From: Leguminivora glycinivorella
Taxonomy: Eukaryota; Arthropoda; Insecta; Lepidoptera; Tortricidae
Direction of reading: 5' to 3'
Length of the DNA stretch: 64,000 bases
Assembly: GCF_023078275.1 (NCBI RefSeq)
Contig: NC_062975.1
Span: 13,119,141 to 13,183,140, forward strand
The stretch's first letter is position 1. Each line of letters begins with the position of its first letter. A model generated the notes under the pieces. The model was not told where the DNA came from and did not search any database. It was given only the letters and a program-made list of their open reading frames with translations. The position numbers were made by a program, and so were the translations under genes. This document shows, in pieces, positions 11,901 through 23,000 of this stretch.

Positions 11901-13284
11901 TGGTGAAGCCAGGAATCGAACCCGGGTCTCCAGCTATCTTGGCTAACGTGCCGCCGCGCACGCGGCTTCGCCGGCGGTCGGGGTGGTGTAGCGGTCGAAC
12001 ACGTCAGCCAAGATAGCTGGAGACCCGGGTTCGATTCCCGGCTTCACCACCAGTGGGCTTAATCGCTTTTTCTTTAGTATATGGTATCTATTTCAGTTTA
12101 TAATTTATATATAGTAGTGTTAGGTACTACTTAAAAAAAACAAATCAAAAAAGATTTAATAAAATAATTTGATTTGTTCCCTACATCTACGTTCATGAAA
12201 GTTTGTGAAATAAAATATATTATTACAGTGTTTACTTTTTATTTCGATTCGTAGTTTTCCTAACACGGCCTTCTTGAGCTTACTATGGAACCTAATAAAG
12301 TTTATCATGTCAGAGTTCCGGTATTATTGAAATTAAACGTGCTGCGTTACGTTCTCAAATTAAACAAATGCGCTACTATTATAGTAGGTTCAATGACTCG
12401 GGTATGAAACCAGGCGACTTTTGAATATTAGGTAGTTAACACTCACAGTGCACAATAACAATTTATTTATAGCACCACTAGTAAGTGGAAAACGTACGTT
12501 CGAAATTCAGAATCGGCCCCTAGGTTACTTACGGTTTACCGTATTTCAAACGGGGTTTTTTATTCATAAATCATAATACAGGTAGTTTTTACCGGGAAAC
12601 TACTATTAAGTGGCTTTAATAGCATGAGCGTAGGTGGGTACTATATACTATTATAGTATATAGTACAAATAAAATACAAATACAAATACAAGTACAAATA
12701 GTAAATATAATATTTTACTGTAGTGACTTCGGAAGGCAAATACTAGGTCTAGGCCTTAAAAGGTTTGCGGTTTCAGATATGTCGGCTTTTACTATAGATG
12801 CCCCTTCATTGAATTACAACGAGCCTAAGTATTTGCTCCGAAAGCTATTAGGTTACCGCACTGTTTAAGTACTCGTATTTTCCATAAAACCTTTTACACG
12901 GTGCGAGAACTGGAATACGAGTTTTAGTACATTGCGGTGTTTGGTTGGTCCGTTGAAACTCTTAACTCAAGAGTCCGCAATGTAACTAACGTCGTATGCG
13001 AGTTTGCGTGCCGTATTCTCGTAATAGGCATTAATATTTCAATGAAGTTAGTGAACGAGTATGTATTAAATGTTTTATTCATATTTTTTTACGACTCGTT
13101 CGTTCATTTTGTAACCTATTTGCACCAAAAAGTAGTCACAGCTTCCTGTTAAATTATTTTTTAATGGTCTGGTGACCGAATACTATTCAAACTAAAAATA
13201 TAAATAAAATCAATACTTACCATTACTGCTGTATATCGATGCCAGAAGGCACCCGATGAATAAAAAATTCATCCTAAATCCCAT
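5640..13284 (-). CDS. Cadherin-like protein, first four coding exons (partial gene)
   Basis: Four exons join in phase: 13284-13221, 10298-10194, 6885-6698 and 5972-5640, giving 690 nt or 230 codons. Splice sites are GTAAGT, GTAAG, GTAAGT and GTGAGT donors with CAG acceptors. The protein starts with a hydrophobic signal peptide (MGFRMNFLFIGCLLASIYS). It continues with a diverged first cadherin domain ending in the calcium-binding linker INDNNNNPPLW, followed by a second domain. DxNDNxP linkers are diagnostic of cadherins, which are extracellular calcium-dependent adhesion or receptor proteins. No further exon is visible between 5640 and the copia element, so the gene continues off the left edge. 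The signal peptide marks the true N-terminus. I cannot say which cadherin class this is. Confidence 0.85.
6417..6445 (+). repeat. AGT microsatellite
   Basis: About seven to eight AGT triplets, slightly interrupted, in the intron between cadherin exons 3 and 4. Confidence 0.7.
6698..6885 (-). CDS. Cadherin-like gene, coding exon 3
   Basis: 188 nt, CAG acceptor and CTT/GTAAGT donor. In the phase set by its neighbours it reads FTLTSSSDLNAGPY...SPL without a stop and joins exon 4 exactly at a codon boundary. The other two phases contain stops near the start, which confirms the model. A mini-Helitron lies only about 22 bp upstream of the acceptor. Confidence 0.82.
6907..7074 (-). mobile_element. 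Non-autonomous mini-Helitron
   Basis: Read on the minus strand it starts A/TCCATACTAATAT and ends CTAG/T, the Helitron end rules. It shares its body (AATGGGAAAGTGTGTG, SINE-like GTTTGTTTG stretch, GGAGATAGTTGAAGGGAT) with copies at 14053, 31700 and 38756. It has no coding capacity and depends on a helicase source elsewhere. It resembles the widespread lepidopteran mini-Helitrons. Confidence 0.8.
7085..7206. mobile_element. Foldback MITE, GCATGGTCG family, copy 1
   Basis: Inverted ends carry AGGCAAGCATGGTCGTGCGA and TCGTGTGAT-type complements around a short centre with a second inverted block (CATCAGGCC / GGCCTTATG). The same element recurs at 23338 and 35581. It has no coding capacity. Confidence 0.75.
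7207..8303. other. Intron sequence, nothing recognised
   Basis: AT-rich cadherin intron. I see no open frame with protein-like content and no clear repeat. Confidence 0.5.
8306..8458. mobile_element. Foldback MITE, GTAGCCGAATG family, copy 1
   Basis: The ends are GTAGCCGAATG and CATTCGGCTAC inverted, with a body rich in CGAAACG/CGTTTCG inverted words. A second copy lies at 38051-38202. Confidence 0.75.
8575..9005. mobile_element. MITE with about 90-bp terminal inverted repeats
   Basis: The left end (AAGGGAAAAG...AACTCCATACATCAGTAA...GTAGTGACATCTAGCGACAAT) is repeated inverted at the right end. The unit is about 430 bp with an AT-rich non-coding centre. Confidence 0.8.
9651..9780 (+). repeat. 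Direct repeat, 2 x ~52 bp
   Basis: A block starting AGTGCCTGTTCACCCTAG and ending ACTAGTATGAGTTTA occurs at 9651 and again at 9729, almost unchanged, with 26 bp between. Confidence 0.85.
9869..10011. mobile_element. Foldback unit, tandem copy 1
   Basis: A palindrome with ends CAGCCGGCGTATCATGC / inverted and internal TTATCCACGTGGATAA words. It is directly followed by a second copy. Confidence 0.85.
10012..10157. mobile_element. Foldback unit, tandem copy 2
   Basis: Same element as the preceding one, and better preserved: its ends CAGCCGGCGTATCATGCTGC and inverted match perfectly. It abuts copy 1 without spacer and lies 37 bp from cadherin exon 2. Confidence 0.85.
10194..10298 (-). CDS. Cadherin-like gene, coding exon 2
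   Basis: 105 nt with a TTTACAG acceptor and a GGAG/GTAAG donor. It encodes CTMEGVITWQLPITVRIEDY and continues to NIG. It enters and leaves in phase 1, matching exons 1 and 3. A doubled foldback element starts 37 bp beyond its donor. Confidence 0.8.
10311..11126. other. Intron sequence, nothing recognised
   Basis: AT-rich intron between cadherin exons 1 and 2. No coding signal or clear repeat unit was seen. Confidence 0.5.
11127..11378 (-). mobile_element. Interspersed repeat with ACAC/ACAT tail, copy 1
   Basis: The body reads from CACCCCCTTTCTTCCCGT to ATACAGGCGTGAT on the minus strand and ends in a short ACAC-rich tail. It is about 85-90% similar by eye to 25998-26254. No protein is apparent. 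It is probably a SINE or the 3' end of a non-LTR retrotransposon. Confidence 0.75.
11415..11657 (+). pseudogene. 3' remnant of a non-LTR retrotransposon pol
   Basis: An open frame encodes a segment with KTLGPWGPSARHLYKDL, SSRLIETSGDQRAGQYF, and QRISIAIQRGNAASLLGTLP, then stops. I recognise this as the C-terminal tail found after reverse transcriptase in many invertebrate retroelement polyproteins. The retroelement assignment is from memory of the family. Everything upstream is missing, so this is a 5'-truncated copy. Confidence 0.55.
11843..12108. mobile_element. tRNA-derived palindromic element
   Basis: Two inverted copies of about 120 bp face each other around a GC-rich centre. Each contains a tRNA-like segment: GGTGGTG/CACCACC acceptor pairing, a CCGGG-TTCGATT-CCCGG T-arm (a perfect B box) and an A-box-like TAGCGGTCGAACACG. 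Homology extends outward into non-tRNA sequence (CTAAAGAAAAAGCG and inverted). The anticodon loop lacks the invariant T33, so it is not a working tRNA. Confidence 0.75.
12111..13218. other. Intron sequence with a small perfect palindrome
   Basis: No gene is recognised. GTACTATATACTATTATAG and its inverse form a palindrome at 12638-12666. Confidence 0.6.
13221..13284 (-). CDS. Cadherin-like gene, coding exon 1 (signal peptide)
   Basis: 64 coding nt from ATG at 13284 to a GTAAGT donor. It encodes a hydrophobic leader of about 21 residues with a basic N-terminus and small residues before the expected cleavage point. It ends in phase 1, as exon 2 requires. A second in-frame ATG four codons downstream could also start translation. 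Confidence 0.8.
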
Positions 13285-13784
13285 TTTATTTCGATTACCA
13301 TTATTTAGAAAACATTTTCAATAAAATTACACAAAACTGGCCACTTCGGTAAACGTTCTAGCGTTTATTGCCTATTGGTGAACGATCATTCAGTTTCGAT
13401 AATTCACTTTTATAAATAGAATATAATGTATTACACAATGTTGTAAAATTAAAAACTGTACTGTGTACGTCAAAGTGTACAAAAATGTATATGGAACTAA
13501 CTTCGTGTAAGATAATCATTATTATCAATCGATTGATATCATTTAAGAGGAAGTTGAGCGATAATGAAGTGATAACATTGGAAATGCGACAAATGTGATA
13601 ATTATGTATTTGTTTTTGAATGATAATCGATGAAATCACGCATGATATCGAATAATGGTTTTCAGATCTAGGTAATGTTGTTTTCATGTATACCTATTAA
13701 ATTACATAGTACCCTAACATTATGTGTAGGTATCAAATAAAGCCCACATTCACGTTTGATGGGATATATAGTTACGAAACATTT
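13285..13784. other. Upstream of the cadherin start
   Basis: This is the expected 5' UTR and promoter side of the cadherin gene. No clear TATA or initiator was found. The sequence is AT-rich and otherwise featureless. Confidence 0.4.
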
Positions 13785-13825
13785 AACCCCCGACGCAAAA
13801 ATGATGGGGTGTCATAAGTTTGACG

Positions 13826-13872
<47 letters not shown>

Positions 13873-14043
13873 GTGTGTGTCTGTCTGTGGCATCGTAGCT
13901 CTCGAACGGATGAACCGATTTTGATTTAGTTTTTTTGTTTGAAAGCTGAATTCGTCGGGAGTGTTCTTAGCCATGTTTCATGAAAATCGGTCCACTGTGT
14001 CGCGGTCGGGGGATTTTTCAAAATTTTAATTTTGTGGTTAGGT
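13785..14043 (+). mobile_element. Interspersed repeat with GTCT microsatellite, copy 1
   Basis: Starts CCCCGACGCAAAAATGATGG, holds a (GTCT)n tract at about 13828-13875, then a body with GAACGGATGAACCGATTTTGA. An inverted copy lies at 21529-21796. No coding content. Confidence 0.8.
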
Positions 14044-14052
14044 TATTATCCA

Positions 14053-14239
14053 TCCATACTAATATAAATGGGAAAGTGTGTGTGTCTGTTTGTTTGTCAG
14101 TCTTTCACGGGAAAACAGAGCGTCTAATTGACGTGATTTTTTAAGTGGAGATATGTTGTTGAAGGGATGGAGAGTGACATAGGCTACTTTTTGTCTCTTT
14201 TAACCCCCACTGCAATTTAGCCCCCACGGCAAAAGCTAG
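14053..14239 (+). mobile_element. Non-autonomous mini-Helitron
   Basis: Starts A/TCCATACTAATATAAATGGG and ends AAAAGCTAG/T. Same family as the copies at 6907, 31700 and 38756. It is inserted directly next to the preceding repeat. Confidence 0.85.
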
Positions 14240-14732
14240 TCATGAATAAATGCTTTGTATTGTTTTGTATTGCTTTGTATCTTAATTGCCAAGAGTGGCA
14301 CTGTCTACCCCATTTGGGAATACGGGTGTGAGTTTGTGTGTGTGTGCGTGAGGCAGGCCAAGATAAGTTGACAACGACTTTGATAGCCCCGCTTCCGCAA
14401 GAGTTAAGTAAACGTCATAATTTCATCGATCTTTATTTTATGCAACGGTTGTTTTAGAGAGGTCAAAAAAGGCGAGTGGCGTTGGTAACAATTTTAGCCA
14501 AAGCTTAAAAATATTAAAACGGCTATTTTTGACTCAATCAAATAACGTTCCAAACAATAGTTTTTCTATGATCAAGCACTTTTTTATAGAATGTTTTTTT
14601 CTAGAAATACCTACTATCGACTGGATTTCGACTCAAAATTCTCATACTACTTATAGATAACCAACAAAAAATATGTCTATGCCGTCTATGGCATATATTT
14701 ATATATTATTAAGCTAGATTGAGTTGTTAGGC

Positions 14733-15437
14733 CAAAAAGTGTGTCCACATGAGAGGGTAAAGTTGGGGCTGGTGTCCCTCTCGCACTTATTGCCACTGTC
14801 AAAATAACTTGAATGACGTCATCACTGTCATTATTTGGGGATACCAGTCAATATTCAAAGTTACTACCAAATCTACTAATACCGAATTAAAGGTTTTTTT
14901 AATTGCTCAAATTTTTGGTTTTATGGCTTCATAATAATGACTTACCAATTCGTTACAAGGTATTAATATCCTTGCCTCGATGTAATACAATAGTACATTA
15001 CATCAGAGGCCGGGAAAATGAGGATTTCCGGCCAAGTGGGTATAAACGGATAGGGATACGAGGCCGGGAATCCGTTTTCACGCCGAGGCATGTATAGTGC
15101 TTTTCTCAAACATACAATGAAATAAAAAAAAATGCTCTAAAGGACAATATTTTATAAAAAAAAGTTACTTTGCAGGCCTAGGCCTAAAAAATAATATGAA
15201 ATCCCTTTACAGTCCTCTCGAGTTGTTGCGCCCAAAAAGCGATACTTCCCAGCCCATTTTAAGGAACGTAAAGACAATATTTTATTGCATGTTTGAGAAA
15301 AAATAATTTAAGAAGTTTATAAAGTTAGTTATCATACAGGTAAAATACTACTACTATAGTAATCTCTTTAACACTGGTCACACGTGCGAGAGGGACACCA
15401 GCCCCAACTTTGACCCTCTCATGTGGACACACTTTTA
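14733..15437. mobile_element. MITE with ~50-bp inverted ends
   Basis: AAAAGTGTGTCCACATGAGAGGG...GGGGCTGGTGTCCCTCTCGCAC at the left is inverted at the right end. The unit is about 700 bp and non-coding. Confidence 0.8.
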
Positions 15438-15594
15438 CTAGTCTGATAAGAACGCCTTTCTGCACCGGTAATAAAGTTCAATTTAGTATGGCAAAAAAAG
15501 TGTGAGCTCAGTCCCTATTGAAAGTCCATGGTCTATGGTTTGCTTATTAGTAAGAGATGACATGTAATTTATTTATCGGTGTGCATTTAGGTAA

Positions 15595-15788
15595 GGTACA
15601 GCGGGGCAAGTCACGACTGGGGGGCAATTGTAACTAATCCATTTTTTCCATTATTAGACTATGATGTTCAGTTCTACATGTACCATATATAACCAATGGA
15701 CACTCTATTTAATAATTCAAACATTATAAAACATGGAAAAAATGGACCAGTTACATTTGCCCCCAGTCGAGATTTGCCCCGCTGCACC
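15595..15788. mobile_element. MITE with ~50-bp inverted ends
   Basis: GGTACAGCGGGGCAAGTC...CATTTTTTCCA is inverted at the right (TGGAAAAAATG...GATTTGCCCCGCTGCACC). Total 194 bp, non-coding. Confidence 0.85.
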
Positions 15789-16789
15789 ATAGTTGTTTGT
15801 TAAGTTAGTAGCGACGTCATGTGTTACTTAAATAAGTTTTTGTATTAATAGATTTGTCCGAAAATTCTTTGATGATAACAAGGTAATATGACACTACGTG
15901 ATCGGTATTTAGAAGTCAGTTAGCTTTGTTGTTACTGATATCGGTGTAATTGATCTATGCATAATTTGCGCTTGATATGATAATATAAAAAATGGTATCT
16001 ACAGCAGCTACTGCTGATAATATACATTAATGTGATGTGTGTTTTTGGGGAAAAACCTTTGAAAGGAAGGAAAGAGTAAAACATTGAAAAAAGTGCATTA
16101 TATTTAATACTGACCTAATTAATAATAAAAACAAACTATGATAAACTTAGGTTGAAAGTTCATGCATTTTTCACTTGGGTTATAGATAGGTACTCGTATT
16201 TAACTCAACATTTCATATTTATTCTTTGAAGCTCAATCACGCGCATTTAACAATATTGTCTCCGATACCCAAAGCTGTCTGCGGGATAGTTTGGACTTAC
16301 AAAATTTAAACAAGAGAAAAAATGTATTCATCATTGTTGTGGACTGTCGCTAGGATATTAAATTGAAGATTTAATTATATAGTAAAATAACAGAACTTTA
16401 CTATAACGTTTTCTTCTCTTTGCAATTTGCAATTATGATGAAGCCTGTGCTGATTCTGATATGTGAGTCGCTTGTTTGACTTTGTTAGTTACTAAAACAT
16501 CTCCATTGTACTCTTTTTTTAAATTTTATAACAGAAATATATAAATTAGAGGTACAACTCATTTCTAAACGCCAAACTATTGTAGGCACTTTAGGCAGGG
16601 CGCTCAATAACTTTCTAAACCGACGCTGTCGTTTCTTGTAACAAGAAAAAACATTGTTATTGGCACTGAAACAAACAAGGCCACTTAGTTTATCGCCTGT
16701 AAATGGCCTGTATTCACGACAATAGTGCTAAATGAAATAACAATAAGTAGTCCTAAGCCGTCTTGAACAAATACATCATAGAGGTCGCT
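15789..16789. other. Intergenic / 3' flank of LRR gene
   Basis: No open frame or repeat was recognised. It includes the 3' UTR side of the LRR gene (minus strand). Confidence 0.4.
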
Positions 16790-17042
16790 TCAATGCCAAG
16801 GATCAATAGTGGTGACGTCGTGATTCGGTTCCATGCTTTCTTGCGGTTTTCTGTTCACTGTCACATTGAGGGAGAGGAGTTGTTGTATAGGCAGGCGAGG
16901 GGATAAGTTGACCATGCTAGCCCATTGTCCTGAGCACAGCTCTGGGAACTTCAGTTTCCTCAGGAAATGCCCCTCTAAATACCAGGGCGACACGCATGTT
17001 GGAGAGTAGTCCCATATTTTCATCTCGTTTAGCCGCACCCAT
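16790..17042 (-). CDS. LRR gene, last exon (LRRCT end)
   Basis: 253 nt, CAG acceptor, stop TGA at 16790-16792. It completes the LRRCT: WVRLNEMKIWDYSPTC, then SPWYLEGHFLRKL and LCSGQW. The tail is serine/proline/asparagine-rich with an NVT glycosylation site and no hydrophobic anchor. Confidence 0.87.
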
Positions 17043-20000
17043 CTGTAACGTGCGTAACGGAGTTTGACGAATGTACGTAGCTTTCATTATGGTGTAGGCT
17101 CCATCAAAGTCAAACACGCAAACGTCAAATATTAATCATTTCAAATTGCGCACAGGAAGTAATTATAATATTTATCTAAATAATGTACTCGTACCATTGT
17201 TTCTACAAAAACTAAGTATTTATTTTTAAGTGAACTGCATGAATTTATTCTACATTTAGGTGCCTACCTTAAATTATTAATTGCTACTAATAAACTTACA
17301 TGAAACAAGGGAAAGATAACTGATATGTTGTTTCAAATTTTAAATTAGATGTGGAATGTTTGTATGAGAAAAATTTAAGATTTATTATTACCTATTTGTA
17401 AACTGCGTCTCGTTAACCCTTAATTGGGCACAAGAAGTATATTTCAGAGGAACATTATCTATGTTTGAAAAGTTTCAGATATGATTAAATTTTGACATCC
17501 TCACGCCCAATTACGGGTTCAATTAAATATTTTGACTGTTGAGAAAGAGACCGTTAGATACTTACGCCGATATATACAGTGTGTGGCAGTCGCAATGCCA
17601 AGGGTTCCCCGATAGCTTTACGATTGCTAACTTTGGCATATAGTCCAATGTGCGGGATGGCAGGGATGGGAACATGTTTCCGTCTAAATATCTAAATAGA
17701 AAAAAATACGTATAATACATTAGAATGTTGCTTCAGCGTAGGAAAAATGTAATGATGTAAATGGAAATCTCTGGACTGACTCCACGAGACAGGCCTAGCC
17801 TAGTGTGGTGGTCAAAGGTAACACACACACATGTGAAACTTTTTTGGCAAATAAACTATTTTATTTATTTATTTACATTTCAGTCACAGAAAAAAACAAA
17901 GGAACGATATACATAGCTAGTGTACATATAATGCTTATTAATGATTACTTACAATGTTGTGAGGTTCTTTAGCATCGAGAAAGTTTTGAAGTGTACTTCA
18001 TAGAGTTTATTCTCTGAAAGCATTAAAGAGCTCAAGTTGTCCAACCCATGAAAACTTGTTATATTTAAAAAGCGCAGCTTGTTTTTAGATAAATCGAGCT
18101 TTTCAAGTTTTGAGCAATTAGAAAATGTGTAGTCTGGGAGAACTGTCAAAGAGTTGCCTTTCAAATCCAAGTTTCTTAAGTGCTTTAGGTTTTCAAATTC
18201 CCCACCTGTTAGCTGAAACAATATAAGTTTCTAGATTAATGCACGAGTCAATATGTAAACATGTACATCCGAGTACATTAACGGACAACGATAGACAATT
18301 TTATTGAATGCTCCACTGTCAAAATCGACACAAACTCAATACCAATCACAAAATCCAATGTTTCAAGGAGAAACTTAGCAATTAGAGATCACACCAATAA
18401 AAAAGAGACAGACTTACGCTTTGTAAGTTGTTATCCGACAAATCCAAGTAAATGAGACAGCTGAGCTTGCTAAATAACTGTTCTGGAATATTTTCCAGGT
18501 TGTTTTTATCCAGCAGCAACGTCTCCAATGAACCGAGACTTTCAAAGGCGTTCTCAGTAATATTAGCGATTCTATTTTCTGACAACTTCAAGATAACTAA
18601 GGTTCTCAGCAAAAACGTGCCGTTTTGGATTTGTTGTATTTTGTTACTAGATAAATCTAAAATGCGCAGAGATTCCAATCCTATAAAGCTGTCTGACGGT
18701 ATATAAACGACTTGATTATTTGAAATATCGAGGGTTTCTAGATATGAGTTATTGGCGAATAACTTTTCAGGCAGCGTATAAAGGAAGTTGTTAGATATAT
18801 CTACATGGAATAATTTCTTAGTGGCTCGGAAAGTTTCGCTGTCTATTTCCTCTAGAAAATTTCTTTGTAGCCGTCTGAAAAAAAACAAGTCATTAAATTA
18901 TGAATAGGTAAACAAATGAACAAATTGGTATTGTCTTCGGTTACGGTGAAGGTTTGTGCTCATCAAATTTGTCAGTCTCCAGTAACGTTGACAATTTATA
19001 GAAAAAAAAAAACAGGAGCGAGTACACTTCCATACTTGTATTTTCTTCACTTAAGTTCAAGTGCTTTTATTTGTCAACAATCTGCCATTTTTCACTCATT
19101 TTACTGCTATTAACTAAATATTAAGATATTAAGCTGTCGTTCTCTAAGCTGTCGTTCTCTGGGCCCGTACTCACAGTATCCTCAGACTAACGAGGGAGTC
19201 GAAAATGCCGGCCGGCAGGTATTCCACATGGTTATCAAACATGTCCAATTCACTCAGCGACCTCATACCCTTAAACGTTGTTTTGTGAAGCGTGCGCAGC
19301 TTATTTGTGCCCAGATCGCTGAAATGTAAAATAATGCCATCATCATCATTTCTTCAAAACGTTCTTACATTTAGGTACCTATTTATACATATATTAAAAC
19401 TACACCTCATAATGTTACCTTAAGTAGGCGTTTTTCAGTTAGAAACAGAACGTTTTTTTTTTCAATTGGTGACTCTGACTAGACAAATTCTCGAAAAATA
19501 GTATATGATGTAAAAATAATTATACTATTTAAACGCAATGAAGAATAAGAAAAATTAAAGAATTAAATTCTTTCGGGTTACTCGTGTCATGTTATACCGT
19601 GTATTAAATTACGCGAAAAACTTTGAACGTAGTTGCCGTACTTTTTATTTTTATCTGGCTTCAAAGATTTTTTTTTTCATTTCTATTTAGGTTCAGTATA
19701 ACCGTATTTTTTATACACCTATTTACTATGTCGTAACGGCAAAACACACGTTATCATCGTGTTGTTATTATGTACTGATATTTTCCTTGTATTGACATAT
19801 TATGTTGAATCAGATGAGATCAAAAGGCCACTTGTTAGGATAGAAGGATCAGCACGCCAGTTCAGCGAATTTCATTTCCGGAGCTCTGAAAAGGTGATCC
19901 ATTTGCCTTATAATATGTAAGATAAGTATATAAAATTACAAGGTAAATAGCTCACCCTGTTCAACGTTTGCTCATAAAGTACTTACATACGTACTGACAA

Positions 20001-23000
20001 GATCCGTGGCGATAAGTAGTAGTAAACTCTTTCTTGTAAAATTAATAATAAAAAAACGCAATAAGACCATAATTATGTGTGGCTAACCCATAGTACACTC
20101 ATTGACGAGGAAATTGCGACACGAAAATGGAGATAGATTGGACACACTTTAGGAGAGTGGAAATAAATAACGCAAGCATTGCTCTCGACTGGAAACCGCA
20201 AAATGCAAGCCGTGGCCCCGGGCGCCCTGTCCACTCATGAAAGCGGTCCGTCGAAAATGAGCTAAATAGGAGCGGCTGGTTTGAGCTGGAGCAAGGCCAC
20301 GAGGGTCGCTGAAGATAGGAAGGCATGGCGCGAGCTTGTGAAGGCCCTTTGCACCTCTGTGGTGCCTTAGGACTACAACAAGAACAACAACCCAATAGTA
20401 GTTGAGTTACTGCCAAGCTACGTCAAGCCGCCCCCGCTTTTCTTGTTGTTTTTCCGTTGTTAACATGTTGAAGACGTCAAATTATGGTAAAGTCATCTGC
20501 ACATGCATCAACTGCACTAAGATTACCTACATGCTGACAAGGTCGGACGGGACCAGTAGATCACTTGTGAGGGTGGTGAGGCCAGCACGCCAGCAGTTGA
20601 GCGACCGGCGAGCCACATCACAGCGACACACGCTTTTCCCGCATTGTCGCCAGCGGGATTGAGAAACGCTAATCGTCCATGCTGTGAACAAATACGAGTA
20701 AGAGGGAAATGAGGATATTGAAACACTAGTGGAAACTTAGTACTTGTATCTTGAAATAAAAACGCCCTACGGTAAGTTTAACAACATGCAAGTTCATTCA
20801 TTATATTGTAAAATAAAGTAAAATAAGTGTTTTAGGCAAAATAATTCTAACTTCCTTATTAGACAGTAAAATTGAGAGAAAATAAATTTAGTAATTAGCA
20901 TGTTGTAATGGGATGTTGGCACAATATTTAACATTAATTAAGACGCTACGGGAGCGAAAATGATAAAATGGAAAGAAGTCCCCCTTTTAATTCGGGAATT
21001 TCAGTTAAATATATACTAGTGTTATTAACTAGATTTATCGAAAAAAAAATGACCATTAAGAACAACTCAGTTAAAAGATATTGCGAAAAAATCTTTAAAA
21101 TCGAGGTTCCGCTCTCGACTGTTTCCTCCTTCAAAACTTATTTAACGGAACGAAATTGGAAAATTTGAATAACAACGAAATAATCTGTGTCGGACCGTTT
21201 AGATTTTTTGGCTAATTGTTACCGATCTTGAGTATCATACCTTTTTTTGAGCCATATTGAAAAAGGCCGTTTTTAGAAATTTTTGATTGGCTCTAGCGTC
21301 TTTTAAAATAAAAATACCAAAAAAATCAAAACGGTCCGACAGAGATAAAAATAATAATAATCTGTGTTGAAAAAATCATTGCTCTATCTTCAAAAACCAG
21401 GGCGGAAATAATCGAGAGCGTTTTTCACATTTAGAGTCAAAGGACTCGATCATCTAACTCTAAATTTAATCAATCCGAGGTTTGTATCCTGATTTGTATG
21501 CGAATGGTTAATACGGTGTTGTAATAACCACAAAATTAAAATTTTGAAAAGGCCCCCGACATAGTGACCGATTTTCATGAAACATGGCTAAGAACACTTC
21601 TGACCAACTCGGCTTTCAAACAAAAAAAACGAAATCAAAATCGGTACATCCGTTGGGGAGCTACGATGCCACATACAGACACACACACAAACAGATCAGA
21701 CAGACAGAGAAACAGACACACACACAAACAGATAGACAGACAGATAGACACGTCAAACTTATAACACCCCGTCGTTTTTGCGTCGGGAGTTAAAAATACC
21801 AATACATAATTAACAGGTACATAATAAAAGCTACCTAAGCTTTTAAAAATAAATTACAGTTTATTACGTTTAGTTATAAACCTCTTTTACCCTAAAATAA
21901 TAAATAAAGCTTTTACGGGTCATAAATCAGTTTGAGAGTCTTAAAATTACAAGGTCTTCTGATGATGCATTATTTATTAGGTATAAAAGTAAGTTTTCGT
22001 AATGTACAAGAAAACGTCTTTGTATACCTATTAAGAATGAGTTTATTACGATCAGAGATGACCAAGGGTCAGGTGACACTCCTCACACTCTAAGAATGAT
22101 TTTAGTAATGTATCATTTCAATCATTTAATAAAAAAAAAAAAAAATATGAATATTATAGGACATTCTTACACAGATTGACTGAGCCCCACGGTAAGCTCA
22201 AGAAGGATTGTGTTGTGGGTACTCAGACAACGATGTATATAATATACAAATACTTATATACACATAGAAAACATCCATGACTCAGGAACAAATATCTGTG
22301 CTCATCACACAAATAAATGCCCTTACCGGGATTCGAACCCGGGGCCGCGGCATAGCAGGCAGGGTCACTACGCGCTAGGCCAGACGGGTCGTCAAACATC
22401 ATTTCCATTGAAGACCTCTTTACAATGATCGATAGTTATAAGAATACTTAATACGGCAAGCTCAAGTAGACTTGTGTTGTGGGTAGGGCATGCTGAACCG
22501 GACCGGTTCCAAGAATTTCATTTCCCGGTTCTAAGTGGGACTGGAACCGGGAGTCCCGGTTCTTTCCCGGCTCTTAGTATTTTTAGGGTTCCATACCAAA
22601 AAGATTCAAAAACAACCCTTATGGCGCGATTCTCTCCATCTGTCTGTGTGTTTTGAGAGAATTAGCACATTGGATTGCAAATTTTTGCCCTATACCTTAT
22701 ACTGTGGTTTGTTTACGTTATACATGTAAGGAAGTACAATAGTAGCATGGTTTGCAAGCAATGTTGCAAATTGCATTATTTGCAATTAATTGTTGGTATG
22801 CTGATACGTGGCATTGTACAAAGTTGACCTAATGTTGTCATCCAATAATTGGATGCTGATACACATGCAATGCATGCATGCATTTCGCAATAAGATGTCA
22901 ACTCAAATTTCGATGATTAAAGTTGACATTTTATTGCCAAATTCATGTGGGATAACACATTATTGCGTAATTTGCGTATCAGCATGGAATTATCATGTTT

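Noticed and set aside
11989..12053. Functional tRNA gene
   Set aside because: The acceptor and T arms pair, but the anticodon loop lacks T33 and the D arm does not fold. An inverted copy lies next to it with extended non-tRNA homology, so it is a repeat.
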